From positions 558,001-622,000 of the forward strand of contig CM061252.1 of NCBI GenBank assembly GCA_022605425.2: a stretch of DNA of 64,000 nucleotides. Direction: 5' to 3'. Positions 33,491 to 47,439 of the stretch are shown here, piece by piece; positions within the stretch are counted from its first letter, which is position 1, and each line of letters begins with the position of its first letter. This DNA is from Hamiltosporidium tvaerminnensis (Eukaryota > Microsporidia > Dubosqiidae). The position numbers were made by a program, and so were the translations under genes. Below the pieces are notes generated by a model, which had not been told where the DNA came from, did no database searches, and saw nothing but the letters and a program-made list of their open reading frames with translations.

Positions 33491-35857
33491 CTTGGAGATA
33501 TATAATGGTCTTTTCGTTATAAATATATGTTAAAAATACACGTAAGCATAAAATTCTGTGAAACTAAATATCTACAAAATTTTTAATTGTATAATTTGTC
33601 AAGTCAAAATAAAAGCTTCGAAAAACCTTAGAAATGCTTTGCAGTTCAACGATCATAATTCAGATTTTCGGTGTTGAAAGCTGAAAATATTTATTTTTAT
33701 CAAAAATATGTTTTTTGTAAATTTTAGTTCTTTGATCTAGATTCAGATGAATATTAATCGGCGTTAAATACTAAATGTAAAACCATGAAATTCTAAGAAG
33801 CTTAGATGAAAAATCAGAAAAAAATATGCCGAATCATCGCTCAGAATCCGTCAGGATGCTTTAATTCGGAAAACAGACCAAAAATAGATTTAAAAAGACA
33901 ATCTGTTAAAAAAAATATTTGATCAAAAATGTAACAAATACTAAATTAAATATTGCATTTTGAGTAAATTGAATTCGCCTAAACTCAATAGAAATTAAAC
34001 AAAAAAAGAATTATTAGTTTAATTTTTTATTTCAATAACTTATTTTTTTGTGCCTAAAATTTCGAGATATAATTTTGATTCTAAAAACTGTAAGTTAATT
34101 TACATTCTAGATTTAAATGGATTAAAAACCCATGTGAAAAATAGAAGATTTGTTAATAGTTTCTCAAGTTTCATTTTGGCAGACGCCATATTTGAGTTAC
34201 ATCAACAGATTTTTTTTTCGGACGTCAATAATAAAATTTTTAAAATAAATGCAAAATCATGATCATATATTAGTAGAATATGAATGCATATATTCAATAC
34301 TAGAATAGATCCAGGTATTCATCCCGAATAAAATAATAACAAAAAATTTTTCAATTTATAGAGTGTGATTATTTTGAATTTTTTTAACATCCTTAAACAA
34401 ATCTAATAGAGGGCTGTAATTGGGTTTCTTTTTATGATCAACGACTTTTGTATTGAAGTTCATGAGCAAATACGCATTTAAATATAACTTTATAAAATTC
34501 AGGCATAAATTTGCACTTAATTAGCAATAAATTCCGTTTAAGAATCAAATTTTGTAACATAATATGGATTTAGGTGTATTTTAAAGATTATGTGAATAGA
34601 TAAGCCAAAAGCCACTGATTATGTTTTTTAAAGAATAAACTTGTTCTCAGACCCTAATTTGTTTAGCATCGGAGATTTCTATAATAATATCTGTATTCTT
34701 AATAAATTACTTGGAATTATTCCACCGGGTTTATGATTTGAAACGATAAAAAGAAAATAACTATAGCTGATAAAACTAAAATTGAATATTTGTGAACTCA
34801 TTTCCCGTACTGAATTATTTATTTTGAAAATATATTATTTCTCAAAAAAACATTTCAAATTTTTGTGTTTAACTTTGAACATTTATATCCTATAGAAATT
34901 TATCACTATAAAATATATTTTATTTATTCACGTTGGATTGATTATGATGTGTTTTAAAACTTTAATCTGAATTATAAGAAGGAATTTGTGAGGGATCTAT
35001 AAAGTATTCTTTTATGTGTATGTCCCCTTAAAAAGTAAGTAATCACCTATAATTCTATTTCTAATAACTATATCCCGAAAAATTTTCAACTTTCTCTGGT
35101 TTCTGATTCTTACAAATAAAAGAATTTTTTGCGGTATACCGAGATTTACTTAGTGTATCCACTGTCTAGAATTAAAATTTCCAGAATGATCATCTTAAAC
35201 GATAATATATATTATTTTTCATATATGAAGATTTCCTATATGCGCTTGCTTGAATTATTCATAGAAGTTTGTTTCTTACGATTTTGTAAGAAACAACTAT
35301 AAGCGGTATAATTTATATATACTTCTTAAACTCTCAATTCGCCTTAATTTTGCCACACGAAAGTATAGTTCGTAGGAAAAAAATGTTTCATATCTATCCT
35401 CATTTTATATCAAAGTAGAAAAAATAAGAATTTGGTAGATTTTTAATAGCCATTTGCTTACGATTATTTAATGGTGTATTGAACTTAAATCGTTTTTTTA
35501 ACTCTAAAAGTTTATTAATTTAATAGATATATAAATAGCTTGAAGATATCCTAATCTAATATTTTAAATAGCGAATCCAAATATAAAGTAATTTTAACTT
35601 AGGTATTAAGTAAAAATTGATGTTTGCGGTTTAAATAGTGTATATGGGTTTTTAATTCTATTTTCCAAACCTTTTAATGTATTATTTTGTATATATTTTA
35701 ATATACTTATACAAAATTTTTCAGTTAAATTTAGTTTATAGAAGTATAGATAAAAAAGCAAGTAAATTGATAAAATATTTTCTGATGATGAACAGCAAAG
35801 AATAAATCAAAAAAGATTACATATAATAAAATATATAATAAAGAGATAAAATAACAG

Positions 35858-37501
35858 CTATGCTTTAATTATTTCAACATCAATGGCCGGTACGTTGGTA
35901 AGTTTAAAACAATTAGTGATGCTTTTTATTTTATATAAAATACATCTTAAAAAAAATTCACGGCATTTTTCGATTTCTTGATCACTCACTAAAAACATTT
36001 CTTGATTTTTCTTTAGTTCTTTGATAAATGAATAATATATTTCCTTGAAAGATTCTAGCGAAATTTCAAAAACAGAAATATATAATTTGGAGTTAAAGTT
36101 GTTTCTTTTTACATATACCTTGTATATTTCATGCAAGAAATCTGTCCAAATACTTTTATTAAAAGAAGAATGATCGATAAGTTCTTTGGTTTGATCAGAT
36201 ATGCATACATGCTCTTTACTAGCGATTTCACTAAGGCTTTTTGGCACTGAAGAACCAATCAACCGATCGGCGTAGTTCAATAAAAACTCAGGGAAGAAAA
36301 AACTTAAATCGATATAAGAAAATTGAAATATTCGTAGGTTTGCATTAATTCCACCATATTCTATAAAATCACTTATAGTTTTATTGCAAAAACCATATCC
36401 GAAATAAATAGCACTTTCCGAAAACATAAAGGCTGGTCGAAATATTTTAAGTTCATCTGTAAGAATTCCAGTAAAAAGAAACCGCGGGTTTGATTTTCCT
36501 AGTTTTGAATTGAGGCTGATTTCGGCGGTTCTTGTACAAAAAACTAAACAAATTTTGATGTATTGAGATGCTACATTTTCGGACGAAAAAGGAACAAAAA
36601 TATTATTAATGTCCGCATCGTATTCGATTCTCACTCGCTGACTTTTTAATCTTCTATAAATCAAGTTTTTTTCTTTTTCAATAGCGATACAATCTTCATT
36701 TGTTTTCCTAAAAAAATTAAAGTATATGTCTTTCTTAGATTTTACATATAAAAATTGAAAAAATTTAGATATAAAAATTACGCCACAGTCATATAAAAAA
36801 AACCGAGACTTAATAGCATCAAGTAAATCTGAAATATTTCCTTCCTTTGTATTATCACCACATGCTTGAATCAACTCTTCTTCATATTTTTTCTTAAATT
36901 CAGAAGTTAACTTATTATTCTCTTGGTCTAAAACTAGAAATGCATTTTCAAATAGATCTGCATTGCTTTTGTTTTCTTCCAATATCTGTGAAAATTTGTT
37001 GTGCAAAAACGATTTTAACTTTTCAATTACTAGCGAGCCAAACCTAGATAATACAGTATTGAGAAAAACTTCTCTTTTTATGTTTTCTTTCATTAAATTC
37101 TCTTTGACTTGTTTTTGGATTTCCTCAATGTTTTGTTCCGTAATGAGAAAGTCAATCGTATCAAAAATAGACTCTTTGATACATCTAAATCCAGGTTCGA
37201 CAATGTAAAAGAAATCAAAAAAATCTTCCATTGAATTCGTAGTTATAAAACAGAATCTTTTATCTAACAATCTCGTAGAAGGATTTATAGAGTCGCGCAA
37301 ACAATCTTGCATCCACGCTTTACGAACAGATTCATTCAGATCTTCTTGCCAATCTTTCCTGAGTTCTGCGCCTTTCTTCATCGCTCCATATATCATCCCA
37401 CAAATCATATACTGTGAACCAAAGCTATTATTCATATCCGAAATGCATTTTGTGAGAAGCCCAATCAACTTTATAGTTCCTACAAAAAAGCTTTCTTTCA
37501 T
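35858..37501 (-). CDS. Unknown 547-residue protein, full-length, unit 2
   Basis: Intact version ending in TAG at 35858, with the eight-A run that unit 1 has lost one base from. The extra C-terminus (FLRCILYKIKSITNCFKL, then an acidic-hydrophobic end) has two cysteines and ends in IIKA. The N-terminal third (residues 26-173) has about a dozen replacements compared with units 1 and 3: S26, G28, L79, F98, V101, E122, N124, F146-L147, K161, and SQI at 171-173. The remainder agrees with unit 1 except for F243 and a few others. Many changes are amino-acid changing, so constraint appears weak or diversifying in that part. TATAAAT lies 29 nt upstream (37,524-37,530). Function unknown. Confidence 0.8.
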   Translation of the reverse strand: MKESFFVGTIKLIGLLTKCISDMNNSFGSQYMICGMIYGAMKKGAELRKDWQEDLNESVRKAWMQDCLRDSINPSTRLLDKRFCFITTNSMEDFFDFFYIVEPGFRCIKESIFDTIDFLITEQNIEEIQKQVKENLMKENIKREVFLNTVLSRFGSLVIEKLKSFLHNKFSQILEENKSNADLFENAFLVLDQENNKLTSEFKKKYEEELIQACGDNTKEGNISDLLDAIKSRFFLYDCGVIFISKFFQFLYVKSKKDIYFNFFRKTNEDCIAIEKEKNLIYRRLKSQRVRIEYDADINNIFVPFSSENVASQYIKICLVFCTRTAEISLNSKLGKSNPRFLFTGILTDELKIFRPAFMFSESAIYFGYGFCNKTISDFIEYGGINANLRIFQFSYIDLSFFFPEFLLNYADRLIGSSVPKSLSEIASKEHVCISDQTKELIDHSSFNKSIWTDFLHEIYKVYVKRNNFNSKLYISVFEISLESFKEIYYSFIKELKKNQEMFLVSDQEIEKCREFFLRCILYKIKSITNCFKLTNVPAIDVEIIKA

Positions 37502-38774
37502 TATGAATATTTTTCGAAATAATATTTATATATTTTCTAAATAATTTAATATCTTTTTATCTATATCAATTTACTTCAATTGAATATTTATATCATTCTA
37601 GTATACATGATATAAATATATTATCGTTTATGATTTTTAATTTAAACCAACTTAAAATGGTTTCGCTTTAATATTAATTTACTGTTTAATTAATTTAATT
37701 TGATTATTTTATTTAAAATGGTCCATCGGCTATGGAATATTTTATTATATACAAATTGAACGAAATTTTCGGAATATTTGGTGGTTTTAAAATTTTGAAT
37801 TTCAAATCCAAAGTACACCAATTCCATTATAGCAGTAACTCAAATTCAATGCATTCTATTATCTCGAATTTCTGTGCTTATAATATTAATAAAATACGGA
37901 ATATTAGCTAAAACGAAACAAGAAAAAGAGAAATATATTCTTATTTGTACGATTGAAAATTTTAAACTTTATATATGATGCAAGCAACTATTAGAGAAAC
38001 TCATTGAAGAAAATAAAATTTACATTCTGAGAATCACATTTGAACTTTTATAAATCGTAAAAATTCAATATATACTATGTAAAAAACGAAGTAAAGAGAC
38101 TAAGAATATATATATTCTTGTATTCAGATATGTCTTCAAAAATCTATCGTGTATTAGATATTTTCGTTAATTGTAAAATATAAAATTTACCAAGTTTTTA
38201 AAACACAGTACAGTAACTCATGTTCATAAACATTTCATTTAATAATGTTTTTTATCCACTTTTCCTATTTTATGCAATACTATAAAATCTACATGCTATC
38301 TATATGAATGGCCCATTAAAATGAATCCAATCCTCTTCCATAATACCTTGGTTTTGCCAAATGATAATCTCATAAAGATAAATAGAATGATCAAAAAATA
38401 TAAAGCAAGTCTCTGTAAATTTTTACTTTTTTTAAATTCTTAGTTCATCATGGTTTAATTTTCTAAAAAAACTTAAAGTTATCCTTTGTACCAAATGTAT
38501 TAATAATAACTTGTAAAAACGTTAAAGTTGAAATGAAAAATTCAAGATTATAACTGAGTATTTTCTTAATACCATTGAAATGTTTTACATCTGCTAAAAC
38601 AAAGTAGTGTATTTTCAACATTACCATGAAATAAACCAAACTATTTTAAATGCAAAAAGAATAAATAAAGAATTTAAAAGAACTCAAAAATATATTCAAT
38701 ATTTTAGCTACAAATCATCAATGTATATTGGAAATAAATAAAATATTTATAAGATCACGAAAAAAAAATACGAA

Positions 38775-39052
38775 TAAAACAAGGCGAATAGCGTGTTCGT
38801 GAAAATATATTCGTTCGTTCATCTTTGAGACTACAGCTCTGCATATTCCTTGGTATTCCTCGTTAATTCCGCCCACTGGTCTCTTTTTAGCGGTGTTCGT
38901 TCGTTTTTTTGGGTTTCATAACAAGGTTAATTTAAAGGTGGGGTGTTAACTCTACGCCCCCCTGAAGAACCAATCCTTTTTAGTCGCCTGTTACAACAAG
39001 CAGAGAATACTCCAAGCTCATTCTGCTCCTGGAATAGTGGGGAATAGGGAAA
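38775..39052 (-). other. GC-richer island with conserved hairpin, unit 2
   Basis: Counterpart of 20,998-21,275. The GTTG-TAACAGG-CGAC hairpin and the G-run are kept; its left edge differs from unit 1 and matches unit 3. Confidence 0.4.
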
Positions 39053-39473
39053 ATATATACTTCTTTAAATTGCGCTCATATAAGAAGACCAAAAAATAAC
39101 CAGAAAATATTAAAAAAAGACTTTTATTTATTTATTAATGTGGCTAAAGAGACCGAAATAATACTTTACCTCAAAATATAGAAGAACGGCTAATATTATG
39201 ATAAATTTATGCGGAAGCAAAAATAATTACGCAGCAGGTTAAAAAACAGCGGTATAATCCGGAATAAATAAAATAGAAATAGTCTATCGATTATACATTC
39301 TTTCCTTCTTGCTATCTAAAGATTGTATCCGTTTCCAATATCAAGGTTTTTTTTAATTTAAATCTATATATGAATTTAAAGCAGTAAAAGCATGTCTATA
39401 GAAATAATAAAATATTTTATATACAATTAATTAGAGTATTAATAATAAAAAATAATATTTTTAGTAATGATTT

Positions 39474-39740
39474 TTATTCTGATTTATTTATTGCTTTTAT
39501 GACTTCGTTTTCGAGAAAAACATTTCTTGTGCTGTATAACCCATTAAGGAAATGATTAATATCGTTATTTAATGATTTCTCTTCCTCGTAATCAACATTA
39601 GATTCGGGTATAGATCTACCGAATCTTATATTGCTATTGGTTTTTATTTCGGGTACTTTAATTATAGTTTCTGATAAACAATCATCCGATAAGGTAGAGT
39701 TTCTACATATAATAAATAGATTTAATTTTGAAAGTTTCAT
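39474..39740 (-). CDS. Unknown 88-residue protein, unit 2
   Basis: Identical protein to units 1 and 3, with the same TATAAATA box (39,764-39,771). No function recognised. Confidence 0.5.
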   Translation of the reverse strand: MKLSKLNLFIICRNSTLSDDCLSETIIKVPEIKTNSNIRFGRSIPESNVDYEEEKSLNNDINHFLNGLYSTRNVFLENEVIKAINKSE

Positions 39741-41097
39741 GTTTATCTTTTGATTTTCGGACGTATTTATACTTTTAAAATCCTAATTTTAATTTATTTA
39801 CAATAATTACATTTAATTTAAATAAAATATTTTTTATAAAAAAATTTAAGTATATCATTTTGTATGTAAATCAAATTATTTAGGAAATTTAGATAGAAAT
39901 TTAATTCAACTTTCTTTTTGTTCTGTTAATTCTTCAAACATGTAGAATGAATTAAAAATGTTATAAATAAATTTATGCTATCATTAGCAAGAAGTCAGAA
40001 ACATCATCACATGAAATTTAGATTAAATATCGAAATTTAGTGATATTTTTATGATTTTATTAAAGTATAAATATTCATTTTTTATCTAAAGTAAATTTTC
40101 ATTTAAAAAAGATATCTTGGAGGTATTAATGTATTTCAAAGCTGTATTTCTCGTCTGTCTTTGCCTATGATAACATTCGTGGATTATATTGCAGTTTATC
40201 TACTAGCTGGCATTTTAGAACTGAATTTTGCAATTTTTTATACCTTTTTTTACAGTATTTTAAATCTATAAGTTAACTTCGCTGTCTTATTTATGAAGTT
40301 TACTTTATATTCAAAAGTTTTTTTTTGCAATTCCTTCCAATACGTTTTTAAATACAACCTATATCCGAATGATTTTGTTTTTTTTAAAATGCACGGTATT
40401 TTTTATCTTGTTTGAAAAATTAAAATAAAATTCTGCAATAAACTTGCCAGTGTGTAACATAGTATAATTTAAGCAGTTCTATCAGGATTTTTTTATAAAT
40501 TCTTTATACTACGCTCGTATAGTTGAAACCAAGCTATATATCTTAAATTATGTCATATGCGAAAAATAATTATCTGTCAACTTTTAATTTTTCATCTCGT
40601 TTATTTTTCAAGTGCATTTCCAATTCATTCGATTAGAATTTGGAGAAACCAAAAATTATATTAGTCAACCATATTCATAGCAATCAAATCCACAATATGA
40701 TTAAACTCATAATAAAATCAAAATTCTTTATATGATATAAATTATGCGATATGAAAAAATGCGAAAAAAAATTTAATTCATTGATTTATGATGTAACTTG
40801 AATCAAATAATTTCATTATGATTTGATAAATTTTAAACGTACGTTTCGAAATTCTTAGATTATATACGAAACCTTTCTAATCAAATAAATATGTTTATTA
40901 AATAGACATAACAAAAAACGAGTTAAATTCTATTTTTTATTTTAAATTGGCTATAAAATGGAACACGTTTCCATCATAAAATATTACAAGTTCGTTTTAT
41001 AACCTCAAATAAAAACAAATTTTAATTTGAAAACTAACAAATTTCTTAAAACAGTTACAAGTGTATATTTTTTTTATGAAATTAAAGTAGTTCAGGG

Positions 41098-41743
41098 ATA
41101 ACATAAATAACTGCTGCCTCAACACTCCATAAGTACCCCCTGCGATACCTAAGCCCCAAAGCTTTTCCTCTACCAGGAATGTAGAACCTGAATAATAGAC
41201 GAGCCAGTTACCCGGTGTTCCTTAATTTCCGTTACAAGGTGTGTTATCGCATGTAGAAACCACCCCATGGCGCCCCGATACAAAGCATCATTTTAACATA
41301 TTCTACACTTTCTGAACCCAATAAATTTCTAGCTACGATGAATTTCAGAGACTTAGTTAGGAACCACCTAGACAGTGCGATGTTATACAAACAGGTATAA
41401 CCTGCTATTAAGCTTTCTTGGCTTTACAGAGTTTTATTTTTATATCGAGAGGGTGTTAAGTCTTTCAAGCCGAGTGAACGGCTAGATTTCTCTGCTTTTA
41501 CCTGACGATTACCTAAAGGTTCTGTTGCGTTTTTGATCAAGTTGAAAAAAAAGCTGCAAAACAGATAAATAGAAATGGTTTCGCCATTTTGTAGACAAAT
41601 TTTTATCATATGAAATTTCTTCGAGCAACCGAAAAATTTGTCTGATTCACTTTTCGAAATCCAAACAGCAATCTTCGAGCCAATTTCACATACTCATTAC
41701 CAAGCAGAAGTTTTTAGTGTGGTTATTCACCCACCCTCCATCC
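41098..41743 (-). repeat. Dispersed non-coding element, copy C, unit 2
   Basis: Practically identical to 23,325-23,970 in unit 1. Confidence 0.72.
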
Positions 41744-42602
41744 TTAAAATATGATAAATACTAATTTCGGCAAACTAATAATGTTTTTTTATAGATTAAT
41801 AATTGAAAAATTCTCATGAGATAACTCGGTATGGTATTATAACCAAATAAGACGAATTTAACCTTAAAATCTTTTCTATATTAGAACGGTAATATGCAAC
41901 TGCAATCATACTAAAACACAGTTGAATCTGGTATTTTTAATTTAGAAAAGTTAATAGAACAAATTAAATAACTATGAAAGTTAGAAAAAAATAAACATAG
42001 ATTTAAACATCAGATAGGACTGTATGCATAGCCTTGTCGTTCAGTACAATAAAATTATTTAAAACGAAAAAATTAAATAAAAAACAAAATATGGAAGTCG
42101 AATTTCAAATAAATGACTTAACAACTTTCCCGATAGACAATGTAAAATATATGTCAAGTTGAAATATTTTTAGAACGAAAATAAGGAGTTTAGTATGAAA
42201 GACCTAAAAATATTTTATAGTATAATTTATGAAAAAAAATACTCAGAAACTCGCTTCTTTGCGCATCAAATTTTGCTAGATGTAACTATCGCGGATTTTT
42301 TTTAGAATGGCCCTCGTTTTGCTATCAATTCTACACATGGTATCATTTTTTTTTGGTTTTTCAACACACGTTTAATGCATCAAAGAGTACGAACCAGTTT
42401 TATTCACTTTTTGCATGTTAATAGTTTTTATCTAAACCTAACAATAGCCAATAAACAAGATATTAAACCTATCTTCTAACAATAAAACTAAACATAAAGA
42501 AGATATTCATATTGTTTATGAGCAACCAAAAAATTTAGCTACGATGAAAGATGGCATAAATATGTAAAGGTTCTTTATTACCCAGCCTGAATGGGTCTGC
42601 CG

Positions 42603-43703
42603 TTTTCTCAATTTATGAGGAAAAAAGTCAAGGTTAATATCTACTGCGACCGCAAAAAAGATATGAGCTAAGTCTATAGAGGTTGTAATATGTCATTAAA
42701 AAAACCTTTCTAGCGATGAGTTAATTTTCGTCGAAAAAAATGCATTCTAAATAAAAAAATCATATACTTACTAAAGCGAAGCCTGCATTAGTCTTTTAAT
42801 TTCGAATGCGAGATAAAATCTTTTAGCAACTTTTGTAAATTTTACGCTGAGCAAAATTTTTTTGGAAACGTTTCAGAATAGTCATATACTGAACACGGGA
42901 GGTTCTTTTCGAATAAGCTGCTTACATCGACGAGCTTGTAACATATAAAGACGTTAAGAACAACACTTGCTTGATTATTTTGTTGAACTAATATTATTCT
43001 CTGCAAATGTTGTATTGAACCATGGCAATGATGTCCAAAAAAGACAATTCTTAGCCCATTTATGTTTAGAAAATTTTGAGACTGTGACTTCAGTATACTC
43101 AACAACTGCGTTTTTTTTAGTATTTTTGAACCTTCAATCCTTTTATTGGATAGCTTTTTCGCTACGAAGCCCAAAATTCTAGGGCCTCGAAGAGCAAAAA
43201 CAAACTTTTGCTAACAAGATTAGATTCCAAAGCAACTCACTCTTTAATATTTGATGCCCGCGCTATATGTTTTGTTCAATTTATATTCCAGAAAGAGGCT
43301 CGAACTTAAACACTTTAGTCGATTAGCAATTCTAGAAGTTTTGCTAAAAATCATCATGTATCAGATGGGTTTTGTCTTATTCCATCCGACGCTAATTCGC
43401 AGAGTCACTCATATGTATAAAGTATTTTGAGGCGAAGAAGGCATGTTTTTAGCTAATCTCAAAAAAAACATTTCGTAATTTGTATTTAGAATATAAAAAA
43501 CATATTATTAAAGTTTTCGGCTTAAAATTCATTATAGTGACCAGTGGGAATAACATTAAGGCCATTATGAAACATATAAAGACAGAGACGGTAGAAGTAA
43601 TCAAGAAAATCAGTAACTTTACGTTTTTAACACTAAGGGGGAACAATCAGTAGATTTATCCAGTTTGCATAAAAAGTATGTCTTAAATATGAACCGTAAA
43701 ACC
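42603..43703 (+). pseudogene. Ty3/gypsy-like pol relic, unit 2
   Basis: Same relic as at 24,830-25,930, with the same frameshifts and stops. The RNase H frame is 42,967-43,182. The decay therefore predates the tandem duplication. Confidence 0.6.
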
Positions 43704-46157
43704 TATATAAAGTTCTAAATATCACGTAAATTTTAAATGATTAAAACGTGAAGAAAAGAGGTCATTTAAAATGCTAAGCGAGACTAAAGTGAACCAAGTT
43801 TTTCCTGTGATGCTAATAATGACGTAAAATTCACTTTAGAATGTTATTCTCGTAATTTAATAATGATATAAGACGGTGTAAGAATTAAGACCTAGAATTG
43901 AAATATTTGCTAATTGGAAATAGGAAAGTATTTATGGAAGTTTTTACAAACTTTTTTTGGCTGAATAAAGCGACGGCATGTCCAACAACAAATATAAATT
44001 TTCCGAACGCTTATGTAATTTTACGCTTAATTTGCACCTTTAAAATAAAAGTTTGCTCTACCCGCTGAATGCTTCTATTAAGTCCTATGATGACTTATTT
44101 ATTTTTCAATTTTTGTTTATTATACTATGTTAAATCTATAATAAAGTATGCGATTAAACCAAAATAATAAGTAACAAATGAGAACGATCGCGTCCAATAT
44201 ATTTTTTTTGTATCATTAGTTTAAGAGTTAGATTATATAGCTGTTAGGATAGCCAAAGGATTATTTTAAATGCCTAAGAAATTGTAAAGATGTTTGAAAA
44301 TATATTTTGAAGGTTTTGAACAAATTTTATTAGCTCTTACTTAAAATGGGAAACTATAAATAATTAATTCCGCTTCTTATTTTCGTAAATCCATCTTAGG
44401 TTTGAAATTAATTTAATTCGATACAAAAAGTTTTACATCATAAAAAATTTGACTATTACGATGGGAGAAAAAAGATTCATATCTGTCTCATTCTATAAGA
44501 TTTATGATATCGAAAGTTTCTTATACAATTTAATAAAGAGTTTTTCATATTAAAATCTCTTTCTATATTCACGAAAAATGATACATTTTATCTTCTAATA
44601 AAAAATTAGATTTACATTTTTTTAAAGAAATTAAAAATAGAGGAATGTATAGCTCTTTTTAAATGTTGTAAACAGTTAGGTGTTTTTGATACTTTAAATA
44701 GATAAAATACATGCAGAATGAAAAGACGTTAGTTTTGCCTAATTATACCTTGGTAGAAATATCCTCCAAAGCCAATCCTAAATACAAAAACTATAAGTAT
44801 TATCTAAATTTATGTTATCCTATACCAGATACGACAATATTAATTATATAGAGGAATTGTGCTGAAACCCATTCTACCTCTCTAAGATTTGAAATTTGGC
44901 TGGCAAAATGATTGAATAATCATCCTAACAAAAATGTATTTTAATGGGAGAAAAAGCAAGAATAAACCTATGATGTTTATAATTTTGGAATTCTAAAAAC
45001 TTATGTTTCTAAAATAAAGTAAATATTGTAGATTTTTAAAGTCAGATTTCCTTAATTTTGCGCTTTAATTCTTAGAAAGTAAAATTAGAGCTATGATTTT
45101 AGAAAACCTAATTAAACCCTGTTCTTAAATACTACAGTTAAATTTAATTATTTTATACATTCTAAATTGGCTTCCTCAAGTTAAATATTTCCTCTATGTT
45201 GGATCTAATCATTTCATGATGTGATTTATACTTTCGCAATAGACATTTATGAATATGATAATCAATTATAACTATTAGAATGCTCACATATAAATATAAA
45301 TTCGATGTTTTAATTTAACCTACCTTTTCGATAAATGTTTTGCTGAATTTCAAATACGCGATTAAGAAGAATATAAATCGATCAACAATAGAAATTAAAA
45401 TGTTTTTTAAGGAATACTAGATGTATTCAAAAGACACAAAATAACAAGGTTTCGTTGAAATTTAAGTAAAAAACACACTCAAGACCTAAAGCATGTTAAA
45501 TTTGTATGCTAGGGGGACATTATAGGAACTTTACTAAAATCATAAAACTGCGCGTATACACAAGAAAGTCATCATTAAGATAACATATAATTATAATAAC
45601 AATGCGAATATTAGATAAAAAAACTAATGACGAATGAACCGTGTACTTTAAATGAATAAAAAAAAGGCATCTCAGTTAATGCACTGCGCAGGAAACGAAT
45701 ATTATGATTGTCTAAAAATAAACAAAAAAGGATTATGAATGAATAAAATAATCAATCTAAACCACTAGAGGGATAAATCTAAAACAATTTTAGTTGAAAC
45801 TATGATAGTTAATTAATTACAAATTCCATGAGCAAATATGTATTCATCGGAAAATTTATCTCCCCAGTAATTTTCATTGGTTTATATATTGAATTTTATC
45901 TTTTTGAATAATAGCTCTCTAATTATCTCCCCTTTTTAAAAAAATGTATGAAGTTATTCCTTATAGAATATAATGAGGATTTTGAATAAATTTATTTTTT
46001 TGAATTTAATAAAGGTTTTAATTATTCGATATTTCTTTAAAAATATATCCAGCAATCGGTCATTTAAACCTATATTGCTTCAATATTTTCAAATCCTTTT
46101 TTGGCATCTTTTATATTTTTTTATCAAAAGTTTAAAAAATAGTAAACCTTATTGATT

Positions 46158-46221
46158 TTCTAGAAGAAAGATTTCCTAAAATGGTAAAAAATTTGGCCTT
46201 TAAGAAATTTCTAGAAAATTC
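46158..46221 (+). promoter_or_regulatory. Heat shock elements of the Hsp20 gene, unit 3
   Basis: Identical to unit 2. The proximal site at 46204-46221 has four perfect GAA/TTC boxes. Confidence 0.75.
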
Positions 46222-46226
46222 AAAAC

Positions 46227-46233
46227 TATAAAT
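46227..46233 (+). promoter_or_regulatory. TATA box of the Hsp20 gene, unit 3
   Basis: TATAAAT, 28 nt before the ATGATG at 46255. Confidence 0.55.
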
Positions 46234-46680
46234 ATGCCAGAGAAATCCATCCATATGATGAGACGAAAAAACTTCTTTGAGCCGCTTTTTGAGAATGAAA
46301 AGTTTGAGAACGACAAGATGAATATAACATTTAACTTACCAGAGGGAGTTGATCCTAATAACGTAGAAATTAAACATGAAAAGAACGCATACCACATGAA
46401 GTACAAGACAGAAACAAAAGATGAGAAAGATGGTGTTTCTTTTTCTAGTTCCAGTTACGGATATTTCTCGCGATCATTTCCTTTTGAAATAAAGAATCCA
46501 CATGCAGAAGTCAAAGAGAATAAGCTGTTTTTTAGTTTTGATCGAGGGGAAGATACTTCTGGTTTGAAAAGTATTCCAATCAAAAATGGTAATTCGAAAG
46601 AAAAAATAGTCACTAATAAAAAGGAAACAGATAGCAATGCAAGTTGTTCTTCTGGTAAGTGTCAGCATTGTGGAAAGTAA
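46234..46680 (+). CDS. Small heat shock protein (Hsp20/alpha-crystallin family), unit 3
   Basis: Protein identical to unit 2 (His7). The likely start is Met8/Met9 at 46255/46258. All domain features described for unit 1 are present, so all three copies appear functional. Confidence 0.88.
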   Translation: MPEKSIHMMRRKNFFEPLFENEKFENDKMNITFNLPEGVDPNNVEIKHEKNAYHMKYKTETKDEKDGVSFSSSSYGYFSRSFPFEIKNPHAEVKENKLFFSFDRGEDTSGLKSIPIKNGNSKEKIVTNKKETDSNASCSSGKCQHCGK

Positions 46681-46828
46681 AAAAATAAAAGTAATTTGAG
46701 TAATTTTCTTTGTTATTATTTTATATTTTTCATTTTTTTTAAAAGTTTAAATTTTAAATATGACATATTTTCAGAACAGTGACATATTTTATTTATATTT
46801 ATATGAAATATACGCAGTTTTGGGTTTT

Positions 46829-47439
46829 GCATCTAACTGCCTCTCAATACTCTATCAGTATCTCCTATTATACTACATCTCACGTCCTTCATCTAAAAGG
46901 TGTTAGAAGCTAGTTAATAGGCAAGGCGGTTGCATGGAATTAGTAAATGTTCGTTGCATGATGGGTGACAAAAGGCGAAAACTCATCCTGGGATTCTCTA
47001 AGACTATGCAACATTGCCACCTACCCGTAATTTTATGATCACAATAAACTTCTAGCATAGATATACCTCCAAAACTTACATGGGGTCCACTTAGACATTG
47101 CATGTCATGCCAACAAGTATAACTTGCATCTTATCTCTGCCAGCTTTTAATGGTTTTTATTTTTATATCTCACAGGCGCTAAATCTTCTGATCTGAGTTA
47201 GCAAGGCTACCTTCCATGCTTTACATGACAATTATCTACATTTTCAGCTCCGATCTGCAATCTAGTCCCATAAAAACCAAAAATAAATTTGTAGAATTTT
47301 TTTTGCAATTATAAAGACTTCTTTCTTCTCTTACGAACTCCAATAGACCAATTATAAATATAGTGTAATTTATTGTCACCATAAATCCAAACAATGATCG
47401 TTATATCAATTTAAACTCATCATCGCTAACAGAAAGTTT
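46829..47439 (-). repeat. Dispersed non-coding element, copy B, unit 3
   Basis: Near-identical to the unit 2 copy. Confidence 0.7.

Larger units (their letters stand above)
28336..46107. repeat. Tandem array unit 2 (about 17.8 kb)
   Basis: Second complete copy, same gene order. Its first 5 kb (28,400-33,300) is almost identical to unit 3. Its region 37,500-38,250 differs from units 1 and 3, which agree with each other there. Gene-free stretches (about 29,670-31,780; 33,540-35,850; 37,540-38,770; 39,775-41,095; 41,745-42,600; 43,705-46,107) hold nothing beyond the relics and elements listed separately. Confidence 0.95.
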
